This document shows positions 32,943 through 42,446 of a stretch of 64,000 bases of DNA, piece by piece. The position numbers and the translations under genes were made by a program. This DNA comes from Cacconaster sp045114175 (GTDB taxonomy: Bacteria; Bacteroidota; Bacteroidia; Bacteroidales; UBA932), in assembly GCA_045114175.1 (NCBI GenBank), contig JBGUJZ010000039.1, positions 13,884 through 77,883 of the forward strand, read 5' to 3'. Position 1 is the stretch's first letter. Each line of letters begins with the position of its first letter. Below the pieces are notes generated by a model. It had not been told where the DNA came from, did not search any database, and was given only the letters and a program-made list of their open reading frames with translations.

Positions 32943-35900
32943 ATGAAAAAACTGAAATTGTTTTTCCCGGTGGTGGCTCTTTTGCTCTTTGCAACCGCCG
33001 CGTTCGCCCAGAACACGGTGGTCAAGGGTGTGGTGATTGCCGAGGAAGACGGATTGCCGGTGATTGCGGCTTCGGTTTTCGGTAAGGATACCAAGATTGG
33101 TACCGTGACCGATATCGATGGCCAGTTCACCCTGGAAGTTCCGCCTTCCGTCAAAATCCTGGTGATCTCCTACACCGGTATGAAGACCAAAGAGGTTCCG
33201 GTACAGCCGAATGTCAAGGTCATCCTCAGCACGGATTCCCAGATGCTGGAGGAGGTCGTTGTCACCGGTATGCAGAAGATGGACAAGCGCCTCTTCACCG
33301 GTTCCACCACGAAAGTCTCGGCAGATGATGCCAAGATTGCCGGTATCGCCGATATCTCGCGCTCCCTCGAGGGACGTGCCGCCGGCGTGTCGGTCCAGAA
33401 TGTCTCCGGTACGTTCGGTACCGCTCCGAAGATCCGCGTGCGAGGCGCCACCTCCATCTACGGTAGCTCCAAGCCGCTGTGGGTCGTGGACGGCGTCATT
33501 ATGGAAGATGTCGTTGAGGTAGATGCCGAAAGCCTCTCCTCGGGTGATGCCAACACCCTGATCTCTTCCGCCATCGCCGGCCTCAACTCGGACGATATCG
33601 AGTCGTTCGACATCCTCAAGGATGGTTCGGCGACCTCCATCTACGGTGCCCGCGCAATGGCCGGTGTCATCGTCGTGACCACCAAGAAAGGTAAGGCGGG
33701 CCACAGCAGCATCAGCTATTCCGGTGAATACACGATGCGCCTCAAGCCTACCTATTCCACCTTCAACATCATGAACTCCCAGGACCAGATGTCCATCTAC
33801 CAGGAGCTTCAGCAGAAGGGTTACCTCTCCTATGCGGGTACGGCGAATGCGGCCTCGAGCGGTGTGTACGGAAAGATGTACGAACTCATTACCAAGTACG
33901 ACCAGACCTCCGGCCAGTTCGGCCTGGCCAATACGGCCGAGGCCAAGGCGGCTTACTTGCGCGCTGCAGAGTACCGCAACACCGACTGGTTCGACCGTCT
34001 CTTCTCCTACAGCATCCAGCACAACCACTCCATCTCCATGACGGGTGGTACGGATAAGGGCAACTACTACGCTTCCCTCTCCGTGATGGACGACCCGGGT
34101 TGGACCACGCAGAGTTCGGTGCAGCGCTTCACGGGCAACCTGAACGCTACCCACCGCATCTACGACAACCTCACCCTCAACATCATCAGCAACGCCGCTT
34201 ACCGTAAGCAGCGCGCGCCGGGAACCCTGAGTTCCAAGATTGATGCGGTGAACGGTGAGGTGAAGCGTGACTTCGATATCAACCCGTATTCCTACGCGCT
34301 GAACACTTCCCGTACGCTGGACCCGGATGAGTTCTATACCCGCAACTATGCGCCCTTCAACATCTTCCACGAGTTGGAGAACAACTACATCGATATCGAC
34401 GTGGCCAACCTCCGCTTCCAGGGAGAATTGAAGTACAAACCCATCTCCAAAGTGGAGATTTCCGTCCTGGGAGCTGCCAAATATACCGCTTCGGTCCGCC
34501 AGCACTACATCAAGGACGACTCCAACCAGGCAATGGCCTACCGCGCTGCCGGCACGACCACCATCCAGAACAACAACACCTATCTTTATACCGATCCGGA
34601 CGATCCGTTCGCATTGCCGGAGATTATCCTGCCCTACGGCGGTATCTACGAGCGCAACGACAACAAGATGTTCGGATGGGACTTCCGCGCGACGGCAACC
34701 TACAACGATACCTTCGCCGTGGACCATATCATCAACCTCTACGGCGGTATGGAGACCAACTCCATTGACCGTGAGGCCGTCTGGTTCCGTGGCTGGGGTC
34801 TGCAGTACGACCTGGGCGAAGAGGCCAACTACGACTACCGCATCTTCAAGCGCGGCAAGGAAGACGGCAACGATTACTACACGATCGGTCACACCTATGA
34901 CCGTCGCGCCGCCTTCTTCGGAACGGCCACCTACTCCTACAAGGGCCGCTACAGCCTCAACGGCACCATCCGTTACGAGGGTTCCAACCAGCTGGGTAAG
35001 AGCCGCAAGGCACGCTGGCTGCCTACCTGGAACCTCTCCGCAAAGTGGAATGTCTCCGACGAACCTTTCATGAAGGACTACCGCGAGAAGATCTCCCACC
35101 TGGCACTCAAGGCTTCCTACTCCCTGACCGCTGAGCGCGGCCCGGTGAACAACTCGCTGATGATTATCCGCGCGGATACCCCGTGGCGCTACTCCACCAG
35201 CGACAGCGAAACCATCCTCTACATCTCCTCGCCGGCCAACCCTGACCTGACCTACGAGAAGAAGCACGAGCTGAACGTGGGTCTGGAGTTGGGTATGTTC
35301 GACAACCGCATCAACTTTGCCGGTGACTGGTACATGCGTAACAACTTCGACCTAATCGGCCCGACCTACACCACGGGTACCACCGGTTCCGTGACCAAGT
35401 ATGGTAACGTGGCTGCGATGAAGTCGAGCGGTTTCGAGCTCTCGCTCACCACGACCAACATCAAGAAGAAGAGCTTCAGCTGGACCACCAACTTCATCTA
35501 TTCCCACACGAAGAACATCGTCACCGAGCTGCTCTCCACGCGCCGCGTGATTGACCTCGTTTCGGGAACCGGTTTCGCCATGCAGGGGTACCCCAACCAC
35601 AGTATCTTCTCCATTCCGTTCCGCGGACTGAATGAAGAGGGTCTTCCGACCTTCCTGGATCAGGATGGCAACGTCACCACGACGGGCATCTACTTCCAGA
35701 CCTCGGATCCCAACAAGCTGGGCTTCCTGGAGTACTCCGGTACGGCCGATCCGACTGACGTCACCTCCCTGGGTAACACCATCCAGTGGAAAGGGTTGCG
35801 CCTGAATGTCTTCCTCACCGGAAGCTTCGGCAACGTGATCCGTCTGGACCCGGTCTTCAAGGCCCGCTACAACGACCTTTCCTCCATGCCTAAGGAGTTC

Positions 35901-36266
35901 AACGACCGCTGGGTGATCCCGGGCGACGAGAACCACACGACCATTCCGGTCATCGCCTCCCGTATCCAGAACCGCAACGACTCCCACCTGAGCTATGCCT
36001 ACAACGCTTACAACTACTCCACCGAGCGAATCGCCAAGGGCGACTTCGTCCGTCTGAAGGAGGTCTCCCTGAGCTACGACTTCTCCAAGAAGGTAGTCAA
36101 GGCGATGCGTCTGGGCTCGCTCTCTCTCAAACTGCAGGCTACCAACCTGTTCCTGCTCTATTCCGACTCCAAACTCAACGGACAGGATCCTGAGTTCTTC
36201 AACACCGGCGGTGTGGCCGTCCCGATGCCGAAGCAGGTGACCATGTCTCTTAAAATCGGTTTATAA
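32943..36266 (+). CDS. SusC/RagA-type TonB-linked outer-membrane transporter
   Basis: 1107-residue importer that works with the next gene's SusD-type lid. The signal peptide (MKKLKLFFPVVALLLFATAAFAQ) is followed by a carboxypeptidase-regulatory-like domain (about 25-100, GVVIAEEDGLPVIAASV, TDIDGQFTLEVP) and a TonB-box-like LEEVVVTGMQ. The plug domain contains RVRGATSIYGSSKPLWVVDG and the SusC hallmark IESFDILKDGSATSIYGARA. A barrel then ends in QVTMSLKIGL. The substrate (oligosaccharide or peptide) cannot be read directly; the metallohydrolase in the operon favours a protein or glycopeptide. It is the first gene of a five-gene operon. Unlike its partners it has no Shine-Dalgarno. Confidence 0.95.
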   Translation: MKKLKLFFPVVALLLFATAAFAQNTVVKGVVIAEEDGLPVIAASVFGKDTKIGTVTDIDGQFTLEVPPSVKILVISYTGMKTKEVPVQPNVKVILSTDSQMLEEVVVTGMQKMDKRLFTGSTTKVSADDAKIAGIADISRSLEGRAAGVSVQNVSGTFGTAPKIRVRGATSIYGSSKPLWVVDGVIMEDVVEVDAESLSSGDANTLISSAIAGLNSDDIESFDILKDGSATSIYGARAMAGVIVVTTKKGKAGHSSISYSGEYTMRLKPTYSTFNIMNSQDQMSIYQELQQKGYLSYAGTANAASSGVYGKMYELITKYDQTSGQFGLANTAEAKAAYLRAAEYRNTDWFDRLFSYSIQHNHSISMTGGTDKGNYYASLSVMDDPGWTTQSSVQRFTGNLNATHRIYDNLTLNIISNAAYRKQRAPGTLSSKIDAVNGEVKRDFDINPYSYALNTSRTLDPDEFYTRNYAPFNIFHELENNYIDIDVANLRFQGELKYKPISKVEISVLGAAKYTASVRQHYIKDDSNQAMAYRAAGTTTIQNNNTYLYTDPDDPFALPEIILPYGGIYERNDNKMFGWDFRATATYNDTFAVDHIINLYGGMETNSIDREAVWFRGWGLQYDLGEEANYDYRIFKRGKEDGNDYYTIGHTYDRRAAFFGTATYSYKGRYSLNGTIRYEGSNQLGKSRKARWLPTWNLSAKWNVSDEPFMKDYREKISHLALKASYSLTAERGPVNNSLMIIRADTPWRYSTSDSETILYISSPANPDLTYEKKHELNVGLELGMFDNRINFAGDWYMRNNFDLIGPTYTTGTTGSVTKYGNVAAMKSSGFELSLTTTNIKKKSFSWTTNFIYSHTKNIVTELLSTRRVIDLVSGTGFAMQGYPNHSIFSIPFRGLNEEGLPTFLDQDGNVTTTGIYFQTSDPNKLGFLEYSGTADPTDVTSLGNTIQWKGLRLNVFLTGSFGNVIRLDPVFKARYNDLSSMPKEFNDRWVIPGDENHTTIPVIASRIQNRNDSHLSYAYNAYNYSTERIAKGDFVRLKEVSLSYDFSKKVVKAMRLGSLSLKLQATNLFLLYSDSKLNGQDPEFFNTGGVAVPMPKQVTMSLKIGL

Positions 36267-36272
36267 AGGAGG
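36267..36272 (+). promoter_or_regulatory. strong Shine-Dalgarno of the susD-type gene
   Basis: AGGAGG directly follows the susC-type stop. It touches the ATG at 36273 but lies 6 bases before the ATG at 36279, so it selects the latter as start. Confidence 0.7.
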
Positions 36273-36278
36273 ATGATT

Positions 36279-37874
36279 ATGAAAGCAACTAAAATTACCA
36301 TCATATTTTCCGCCGCAGCGCTTCTTCTGAGTTCCTGCGACAAGTTCCTCGACGTAAACCCCGACAAGCGCGCTGAGGTCGATACCCGGGAAGAGATGAG
36401 TTCCCTGCTCGGCTCTGCCTATCCGACCCACGTGATGATCTCGATGGCCGAGATGATGAGCGACAACATCGACGACTTCGGCCTGACCTCCTTCAACAAC
36501 AGCAAGCGCTTTCTGGAGCAGGTCTACAAGTTCCAGGAAATTACGGAAAGCGACAACGAAAGCCCTGAAAACTGCTGGTGGGACCACTGGCGCGCCATTG
36601 CTGCGACCAACGTGACCCTCGAGGCACTGGCTGAAATCGGCACGCCCGACGACCCGAATCTGCGGGAAATCTACGGTGAGGCCTACATCGCCCGCGCCTA
36701 CAACCACTTCATGCTGGGCACGATGTTCTGCATGCCTTACGATCCGGTCCACAGCAAAACGGATCCCGGCCTGCCTTACCTGACGGCGGTGGAAAATGGA
36801 TTCAACATCCAGCACGACCGCGGTACGGTGGCAGAGCTCTATGCAGCCATCGAGGCCGACATCGAACGGGCCCTTCCGCTGGTGGGTGATTCCCGCTACC
36901 GCGTTCCGAAGTACCACTTCAACCAGAATGCGGCTTACGCCTTCGCCTGCCGTTTCTATCTCTTCTACGGCAAATATGAGCGCGCCATCGAATGCGCCAA
37001 CCACGTGCTGGGCGAATCTCCCGCCACGATGCTGAAAGACTGGGCTTACCTGGGCAGCCTGCCCACCGGTACGAACGGTCCGCTGCTTCACGCTACGGGT
37101 TACTGCGATTCCAGCTCGCCGGCCAACCTGCTGCTGCAGGCCTGCTACTCCACGCACGGCTATGTGTGGGCCAATTATTCCACCTACAGCCGCTTCTCGC
37201 ACGGTTCCTACCTCTCTGCCACGGAGGACATGGAGGCCACCTATCCGTGGGGTAAATCCACCTTCCGTGACGGTGTGAAGACCTACTCCGGCAGTATGGA
37301 CAAGATCATCTTCTGGCGCGTGCCCCGCATCTTCCAGTACACCGACCCTGTGGCCGGTACCGGTTATGTGCGCACCATCTGCCTCTCGCTCAGTACCGAC
37401 GAGACCCTGCTCAACCGGGCTGAGGCCAACATCCTGCTGGGCAACTACAATGAAGCCTGCGACGACCTCAACCTCTGGCTGCACAACATCACCACCAGCA
37501 CCTATACGCTGACGCCTGCCAACATCAAGGCCTTCTACAACGGCGTCGCTTACCACGGCTGGAACAAGGCCACCATCAAGAAGCACCTCCATCCTGGCTT
37601 CGACATTGGTGAAGAGGGCGGTGACAAAGAGACGATGCTCCAGTGCCTGCTCAACTGCAAGCGTCTGGAACTCATCGGATTCGGTCATCGCTGGCAGGAC
37701 CTGCGCCGCTATGGCATCACGGTCCACCGCCGCCAGATCAACATCACCGAAGCAGGCTACGTGCCGGTCGCTGTGACCGACTCGCTCGAGGCCCGCGATC
37801 CCCGTTTTGCCCTCCAGATTCCGTATAAGGTTATCCAGGGCGGATTCACTCCCAACCCTCGTAACAACAACTAA
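36279..37874 (+). CDS. SusD/RagB family nutrient-binding lipoprotein
   Basis: 531-residue surface lipoprotein that closes over the SusC-type barrel and binds the substrate. Signal peptide and lipobox are LLLSSC followed by DKFLDVNPDKRAEV, the standard SusD opening. The helical TPR-like core (EIYGEAYIARAYNHFMLGTMF, AYAFACRFYLFYGKYERAIE, LNRAEANILLGNYNEACDDLN) and the LQCLLNCKRLELIGFGHRWQDLRRYG block near the C-terminus are typical. The Shine-Dalgarno spacing selects the second of two in-frame ATGs (36279 rather than 36273). It follows the susC-type gene by 12 bases. Confidence 0.93.
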   Translation: MKATKITIIFSAAALLLSSCDKFLDVNPDKRAEVDTREEMSSLLGSAYPTHVMISMAEMMSDNIDDFGLTSFNNSKRFLEQVYKFQEITESDNESPENCWWDHWRAIAATNVTLEALAEIGTPDDPNLREIYGEAYIARAYNHFMLGTMFCMPYDPVHSKTDPGLPYLTAVENGFNIQHDRGTVAELYAAIEADIERALPLVGDSRYRVPKYHFNQNAAYAFACRFYLFYGKYERAIECANHVLGESPATMLKDWAYLGSLPTGTNGPLLHATGYCDSSSPANLLLQACYSTHGYVWANYSTYSRFSHGSYLSATEDMEATYPWGKSTFRDGVKTYSGSMDKIIFWRVPRIFQYTDPVAGTGYVRTICLSLSTDETLLNRAEANILLGNYNEACDDLNLWLHNITTSTYTLTPANIKAFYNGVAYHGWNKATIKKHLHPGFDIGEEGGDKETMLQCLLNCKRLELIGFGHRWQDLRRYGITVHRRQINITEAGYVPVAVTDSLEARDPRFALQIPYKVIQGGFTPNPRNNN

Positions 37875-37888
37875 AGGAGCGTATGAAT

Positions 37889-38803
37889 ATGAAACGATAT
37901 ATCAATTGGGCTTTGACCCTTCTCGTTGCTCTTCCCTTTGCGTTCTCCTGCGCCGAGCAGCCGCTCGACCCGAACAGCATCATCACGGTGGACAACTATG
38001 AGAAGAATGCCTTTGACCTGTGGCTGGACGCCAACTACGTCTATCCCTACAACATCGAGTTCAAGTACCGCTACGAGAACAACGAGACCGACCTGAACTA
38101 CTATTCGGTGCCGGCTTCCTATGACAACGCGATTGTCATGGCGCACCTCGTGAAGTACCTCTGCATCGACTCCTACGACGAGGTGGCCGGCGTGACCTTC
38201 ACCCGTACCTACTTCCCCAAGGAGTTCTTCCTGATGGGCGAGTGGGAGTACAAGAACAACGGTGTCTTTACCCTCGGTACGGCAGAGGGCGGTAAGAAGA
38301 TTATCCTGATGGGTATCAACTACCTGCCCAAGTATATGACCACGGCGGAGAATCTCAACTACTACTATTTGAAGACCATCCACCACGAGTTTACCCACAT
38401 TCTCAACCAGACCAAGGACTTCCCGGTGACCTTCTCGCAGGTTTCGGGCGCCAGCGAAGACGGCTACCTGGCCGACAGCTGGAACGCTTCGGATTATGCG
38501 GGCGATTACCTCCAGCGCGGTTTCATCACCCGGTATGCGCAGCACTCCGACCGTGAGGACTTCGCCGAGTGCATGTCCAAGTATGTCACCAACGACGCTG
38601 CCTGGTGGGAGGCTCAGTTGGCAGAGGCTAAGGGCGCCGACAAAGACGGTTCCGCCAAGCTCTCCACCAAGATGGGTATCGTCAAGTCGTATATGGCTGA
38701 GACCTTCAACATTGACCTGGATGCACTGCGCGATGCCATCCTGCGCCGCGAGGCGGAGGTGATGGCCGGCCTGGTGGATCTTCATTCCGTTGAAATTTAC
38801 TAA
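37889..38803 (+). CDS. substrate import-associated zinc metallohydrolase lipoprotein
   Basis: 304-residue lipoprotein (lipobox FAFSC) with a zincin active site HHEFTHILNQ: two histidines and the catalytic glutamate of HExxH. The later SDREDFAECMSKYV likely gives the third zinc ligand (Glu), by analogy with related zincins. The family is known from Bacteroidota loci next to SusC/SusD pairs and is thought to trim the imported substrate at the cell surface. An ATG at 37883 is also in frame, but AAAGGAG at 37873-37879 is better spaced (9 bases) from the ATG at 37889. The metallohydrolase is the only visible enzyme of the operon. Confidence 0.85.
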   Translation: MKRYINWALTLLVALPFAFSCAEQPLDPNSIITVDNYEKNAFDLWLDANYVYPYNIEFKYRYENNETDLNYYSVPASYDNAIVMAHLVKYLCIDSYDEVAGVTFTRTYFPKEFFLMGEWEYKNNGVFTLGTAEGGKKIILMGINYLPKYMTTAENLNYYYLKTIHHEFTHILNQTKDFPVTFSQVSGASEDGYLADSWNASDYAGDYLQRGFITRYAQHSDREDFAECMSKYVTNDAAWWEAQLAEAKGADKDGSAKLSTKMGIVKSYMAETFNIDLDALRDAILRREAEVMAGLVDLHSVEIY

Positions 38804-38809
38804 AGGAGG
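38804..38809 (+). promoter_or_regulatory. strong Shine-Dalgarno of the DUF4302 gene
   Basis: AGGAGG lies 8 bases before the ATG at 38818 and begins directly after the stop of the metallohydrolase gene. Such complete sites are rare in this phylum. Confidence 0.7.
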
Positions 38810-38817
38810 ACAGTACG

Positions 38818-40224
38818 ATGAAACACACCAAAATTCTGTCTTACCTGCTGCTGGCAGCATTGACGCTGGGCCTGGCAGCATCCTGCGTAAAAGACCGCGA
38901 GCCCGCATTCGACAAGAAACCTACCGTCCGAATGCAGGAGGCCCTCAAGGAGTGCCAGGACGTCCTGGTGGCCGCTCCGAACGGCTGGGCTATGTACCAG
39001 TTCATGAACGAGGAGAACACGACTGCCATCCACGGCGGTTACGTGGCTGCGCTCCGCTTCACCACCACCCAGGTAACCGCCTGGGGTGAAATGTGCAGCA
39101 ACCCGGCAACCTCCTATACGTCGCTCTACAAGATGACGACCGACGACGGTCCGGTGCTCTCGTTCGACGATAACAACTACGTGCTTCACTACTATTGCAC
39201 TCCCTCCGGAACCAGCCTGAACGGCTATGGCCAGACCGGCCATTATCAGGCGCTGGGCGGCGACTTCGAGTTCCTGATTCTCGAGGCCAAGGCCGAGTGC
39301 GTGAAGCTCAAGGGCAAACGCGGCGGACAGGTCTATTACCTCTTCCCGCTCGACAAGGATCCGGCAGCCTTCATGCAGAACGTGGTGAATATGCGCGACG
39401 GATTCTATATCTCCAGCTTCCTGGCGCCTGAGAAGAACCTGAGCGTCACGCTGGATATGGAGAACCGCCACATCATCTTCAACCACTACGAGCCCGCTAC
39501 GACGGAAACCGCTGCGGTGGAGAACGCGGTGCTGGAGATGCCCTTCGTTTACACGGAGACCGGTATTTTCACCAACCGCACCCTGAAGAAGGCCCTTGCC
39601 AAGAAGACCGAAAGCACGGATCCCACCATCCAGTACCTTGCAGGTCTGGATATCCAGGATCTTACCTGGAATGCCACGGCACAGAGCCTGACCCTCTCCG
39701 ATGTGACGATGACCGGCAACCTGCCTGCAGGCTGGCTGGCATACGACGAGTATCCGGGCAACTACACGCTGACCTACAACGACACCAAGTCGGTTAACGT
39801 CACGCTGGAGGTGCTCGAAAACCGCCGCACCTTCCGCCTGACCGGATTGAACGCCAACTTCGCCCCGGTGGTCAATTACGACCTGGCTACCGGCAGCCTC
39901 TACCTCTATGGCCAGACCATCGGTACCGATGGCGAGAACACCGTATGGCTCTGCCCGTGGTGGTACACCTCGGCATCCAACTCTCTCTGGCGTTCCACAA
40001 AGTATGGTATGCGCACCTCGCTGGACGAGGCTTCCTACACGGCAGATCCCGCACACTTCACCCTCAATTGGGTGGCAGGTCCGTCGGTGGCAGGAAAGCC
40101 CATCAACTCCTTCATTCTCTACTATGAGAAGGACGGCGCTTCCAACGGCCGCGTGACCAATACGGCATGGTATGTCAACGGAGATTACCGTATGTACAAT
40201 CTGCAAACGTTAACCAAGAAATAA
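38818..40224 (+). CDS. DUF4302-type lipoprotein
   Basis: 468-residue lipoprotein with a signal peptide and lipobox LAASC. The opening MQEALKECQDVLVAAPNGWAMYQF, followed by VLSFDDNNYVLHYY and GGDFEFLILEAKAECVKLKGKRGG, matches the DUF4302 family, which accompanies SusC/SusD-metallohydrolase clusters. The family has no proven function. Position in the operon and surface anchoring suggest it binds the same substrate or assists the metallohydrolase. No catalytic motif is visible. Confidence 0.78.
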   Translation: MKHTKILSYLLLAALTLGLAASCVKDREPAFDKKPTVRMQEALKECQDVLVAAPNGWAMYQFMNEENTTAIHGGYVAALRFTTTQVTAWGEMCSNPATSYTSLYKMTTDDGPVLSFDDNNYVLHYYCTPSGTSLNGYGQTGHYQALGGDFEFLILEAKAECVKLKGKRGGQVYYLFPLDKDPAAFMQNVVNMRDGFYISSFLAPEKNLSVTLDMENRHIIFNHYEPATTETAAVENAVLEMPFVYTETGIFTNRTLKKALAKKTESTDPTIQYLAGLDIQDLTWNATAQSLTLSDVTMTGNLPAGWLAYDEYPGNYTLTYNDTKSVNVTLEVLENRRTFRLTGLNANFAPVVNYDLATGSLYLYGQTIGTDGENTVWLCPWWYTSASNSLWRSTKYGMRTSLDEASYTADPAHFTLNWVAGPSVAGKPINSFILYYEKDGASNGRVTNTAWYVNGDYRMYNLQTLTKK

Positions 40225-40226
40225 CC

Positions 40227-40231
40227 GGAGG
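40227..40231 (+). promoter_or_regulatory. Shine-Dalgarno of the BACON lipoprotein gene
   Basis: GGAGG (within CCGGAGGAC) lies 5 bases before the ATG at 40237, in the 12-base gap after the DUF4302-type gene. Confidence 0.65.
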
Positions 40232-40236
40232 ACGTC

Positions 40237-41709
40237 ATGAAAAAATTACTGAATATCTGTTTTTCCATGCTGGTCCTTGCAGGCATCAGTGCCTGTGGGG
40301 AGACGGATCCCATCTGGGTGGAACCCACCCACACGATGTCCGTGGAGCAGTCCGACCTGGTTTTTGAACCCACCGGTGGTTCGGCAACCTTTACCGTGAA
40401 GGCGGAGAACCCCTTCACGGCAGCTACCGACCGCGACTGGTGCGTCGCTTCGGTCAACGGTTCTGAGGTGATGGTGACGGTGACCGCCAATCCGCACAAC
40501 GAGACCCGCTATGCCCGTGTGAACCTCACCTCCGGTGACGAGAAACTCGGTATCACGGTCCAGCAGGCCGGTATCATCATCAAGGGATTCTCCCCGGCTG
40601 ATACGCTGCTGAGCGGCGGTGCCCATGTACTTAACTATCAGTACACTTCCAATAGTGGCGTGCTGAATTTCAGCTCGCCGCAGGATTGGATCACCATTGC
40701 GCAGGCAGATGGCGCCGTTACGGTCTCCATCGCTGCCAATGATGCAGGTGTGCGTACCGGTACGGTCAACTACGAACTGGGTACGCTGAAGGGCAGTTTC
40801 GATATCAAGCAGTTCCCGACCTTCTCGGTCAATGCGGATTGGACGCCCGCTTATGTAGGTAAGTCCATCTATCAGGACCTCGTGCAGGATATCTTCACCG
40901 TGACGGTTGAGGCGGCATCGGTAGGCGCTACCTATACTACAATGATGCTCTCGCAGACCGAGTTCAATGCCAAGGGGCTTACGATGGCCAAGTATATAGA
41001 GACCGAAGGCTGGAGCGATGCCCTCGCCGCCCTGAATGCGCAGGTGACGGCCAATCCTGGCACCACGCTGGCGGACTACCTCTATACGGATTCCGTGGCG
41101 GATACCGTGGCTACGGTGGATTACCCTGCCGGCAACTGGTATCTGATTGTCGTGGGGCTCTCCACGGAGGGTGAGCCGACCGGCAAGTACGCTTCCGCGA
41201 TGCTTTCTACGGCTGCCGCAGCCTACAATTCCTGGATCGGTACCTGGGCGGCAACGGATTCGCGCGGCTCCACCTTCACGCTGACCATTGTCCAGAAAGA
41301 GGCGAACACCTCCTATACGATCTCCGGCCTGAAGGGTTATGATCTTCCGATGTCGGCTGTTTACAATGCCGACGGAAGCCTCACCCTCACCGGCTCCTCC
41401 ACCGTGAGCATCATCTCCTCCGCTTATACGGCTGGCGATTATGTCTATTCGAACATGTATTCGCTCGGTGCTTATTCCCGCAACAATACCGCAACGGTGC
41501 AGACCGGTGCCTCCTTCAATGTGGCCTTCGGTGCACAGCGCGGCGGTACGGAGGCAGTCCTGATGGGCCATTACGCAAAGGTGAGCAACGTTTGGTATCC
41601 GTATGTGCAGATTGTCCTGCGCGGTAGCGCCAAGAAGGGCGGCACCGGTACGGCTTCAACCCGCGTACTTGACCGCGCTTATCTGCCCATCACGCTCACG
41701 AAACAGTAA
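40237..41709 (+). CDS. BACON-domain surface lipoprotein
   Basis: 490-residue lipoprotein with lipobox GISAC. Two BACON-like Ig domains follow: the first at about 30-110 (LVFEPTGGSATFTVKAENPF, DWCVASVNGSEV, LGITVQQAG), the second at about 112-190 (WITIAQADGAVTVSIAANDAG, FDIKQFP). The C-terminal half is beta-rich with an AYNSWIGTWAATDSRGSTFTL block and a repeated two-layer strand pattern. It is the last gene of the SusC/SusD operon and probably binds the polymer at the cell surface. rsmE starts 2 bases downstream, but without the strong ribosome-binding site of this operon. Confidence 0.78.
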   Translation: MKKLLNICFSMLVLAGISACGETDPIWVEPTHTMSVEQSDLVFEPTGGSATFTVKAENPFTAATDRDWCVASVNGSEVMVTVTANPHNETRYARVNLTSGDEKLGITVQQAGIIIKGFSPADTLLSGGAHVLNYQYTSNSGVLNFSSPQDWITIAQADGAVTVSIAANDAGVRTGTVNYELGTLKGSFDIKQFPTFSVNADWTPAYVGKSIYQDLVQDIFTVTVEAASVGATYTTMMLSQTEFNAKGLTMAKYIETEGWSDALAALNAQVTANPGTTLADYLYTDSVADTVATVDYPAGNWYLIVVGLSTEGEPTGKYASAMLSTAAAAYNSWIGTWAATDSRGSTFTLTIVQKEANTSYTISGLKGYDLPMSAVYNADGSLTLTGSSTVSIISSAYTAGDYVYSNMYSLGAYSRNNTATVQTGASFNVAFGAQRGGTEAVLMGHYAKVSNVWYPYVQIVLRGSAKKGGTGTASTRVLDRAYLPITLTKQ

Positions 41710-41711
41710 TC

Positions 41712-42443
41712 ATGGAGCTGTTTTACAGCAGGGATATTTCAACAGGCAGCACCATCCTGGACGCAGAGGAATCGAACCACTGCGTCCGGGTGTTGCGCCA
41801 TCGCAACGGAGAGGTAATCCACGTCGTGGATGGCGTGGGTTGCCTCTATCGCTGTGAAATCGTCGACGCCAACCCCAAGGCGTTGCAATTCAAAATTCTG
41901 GAACGGCAGGAGGGGTACGGTTCACATCCCTACCACCTGCACATGGCTGTGGCCCCGCCCAAAAATATCGACCGTTTTGAGTGGTTCGCCGAGAAGGCCA
42001 CCGAGATTGGCGTGGATCTGATCACGCCGCTTTTTGGGGAGTATTCAGAGCGCAAGGTTTTCAAGCCCGAACGGGTGGAACGCATCCTGGTCAGCGCCGC
42101 CAAGCAGTCTCACAAGGGGGCGATTCCGGTGCTGGAGCCCGCCGCCAAAGTGTGTGACTTTCTGACGGCTCACGCCACCGACGATGCCCTGCGCTGCATC
42201 TGCTATTGCGACGAGACCGCCTCGCTGGGCGTGGAGAAACGTCCGTTGACCGAGGTCCTGCGCGAGGCCGATCCGGCCCGTCCGGTGATTCTGATGATTG
42301 GCCCCGAGGGGGATTTCTCCCGCAGCGAAATCGCCCAGGCCGTAGCCACCGGCTGGCAACCCGTCTCGCTCGGTTCCAGCCGTCTGCGCATAGAAACGGC
42401 GGCCATCGCTGCGACCGCCGCCGTCTATTTCACTTTCGCATAG
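41712..42443 (+). CDS. rsmE: 16S rRNA (uracil-1498-N3)-methyltransferase
   Basis: SPOUT-fold methyltransferase of 243 residues that methylates U1498 of 16S rRNA. It has the N-terminal PUA-like region (EESNHCVRVLRHRNGEVI) and the C-terminal trefoil-knot motifs LMIGPEGDFSRSEI and SLGSSRLRIETAA, which bind S-adenosylmethionine. Length is standard. It starts 2 bases after the BACON lipoprotein gene, without a Shine-Dalgarno. The link to the SusC operon is probably accidental. It is convergent with metK, which produces its cofactor. Confidence 0.95.
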   Translation: MELFYSRDISTGSTILDAEESNHCVRVLRHRNGEVIHVVDGVGCLYRCEIVDANPKALQFKILERQEGYGSHPYHLHMAVAPPKNIDRFEWFAEKATEIGVDLITPLFGEYSERKVFKPERVERILVSAAKQSHKGAIPVLEPAAKVCDFLTAHATDDALRCICYCDETASLGVEKRPLTEVLREADPARPVILMIGPEGDFSRSEIAQAVATGWQPVSLGSSRLRIETAAIAATAAVYFTFA

Positions 42444-42446
42444 CGC

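Noticed and set aside
32316..35267. 983-codon minus-strand frame that runs from the metallophosphoesterase back through the antisense of the susC-type gene
   Set aside because: Only the last 169 codons encode a known fold; the rest is antisense to a well-supported receptor and lacks domain signals, so it is not a fusion protein.
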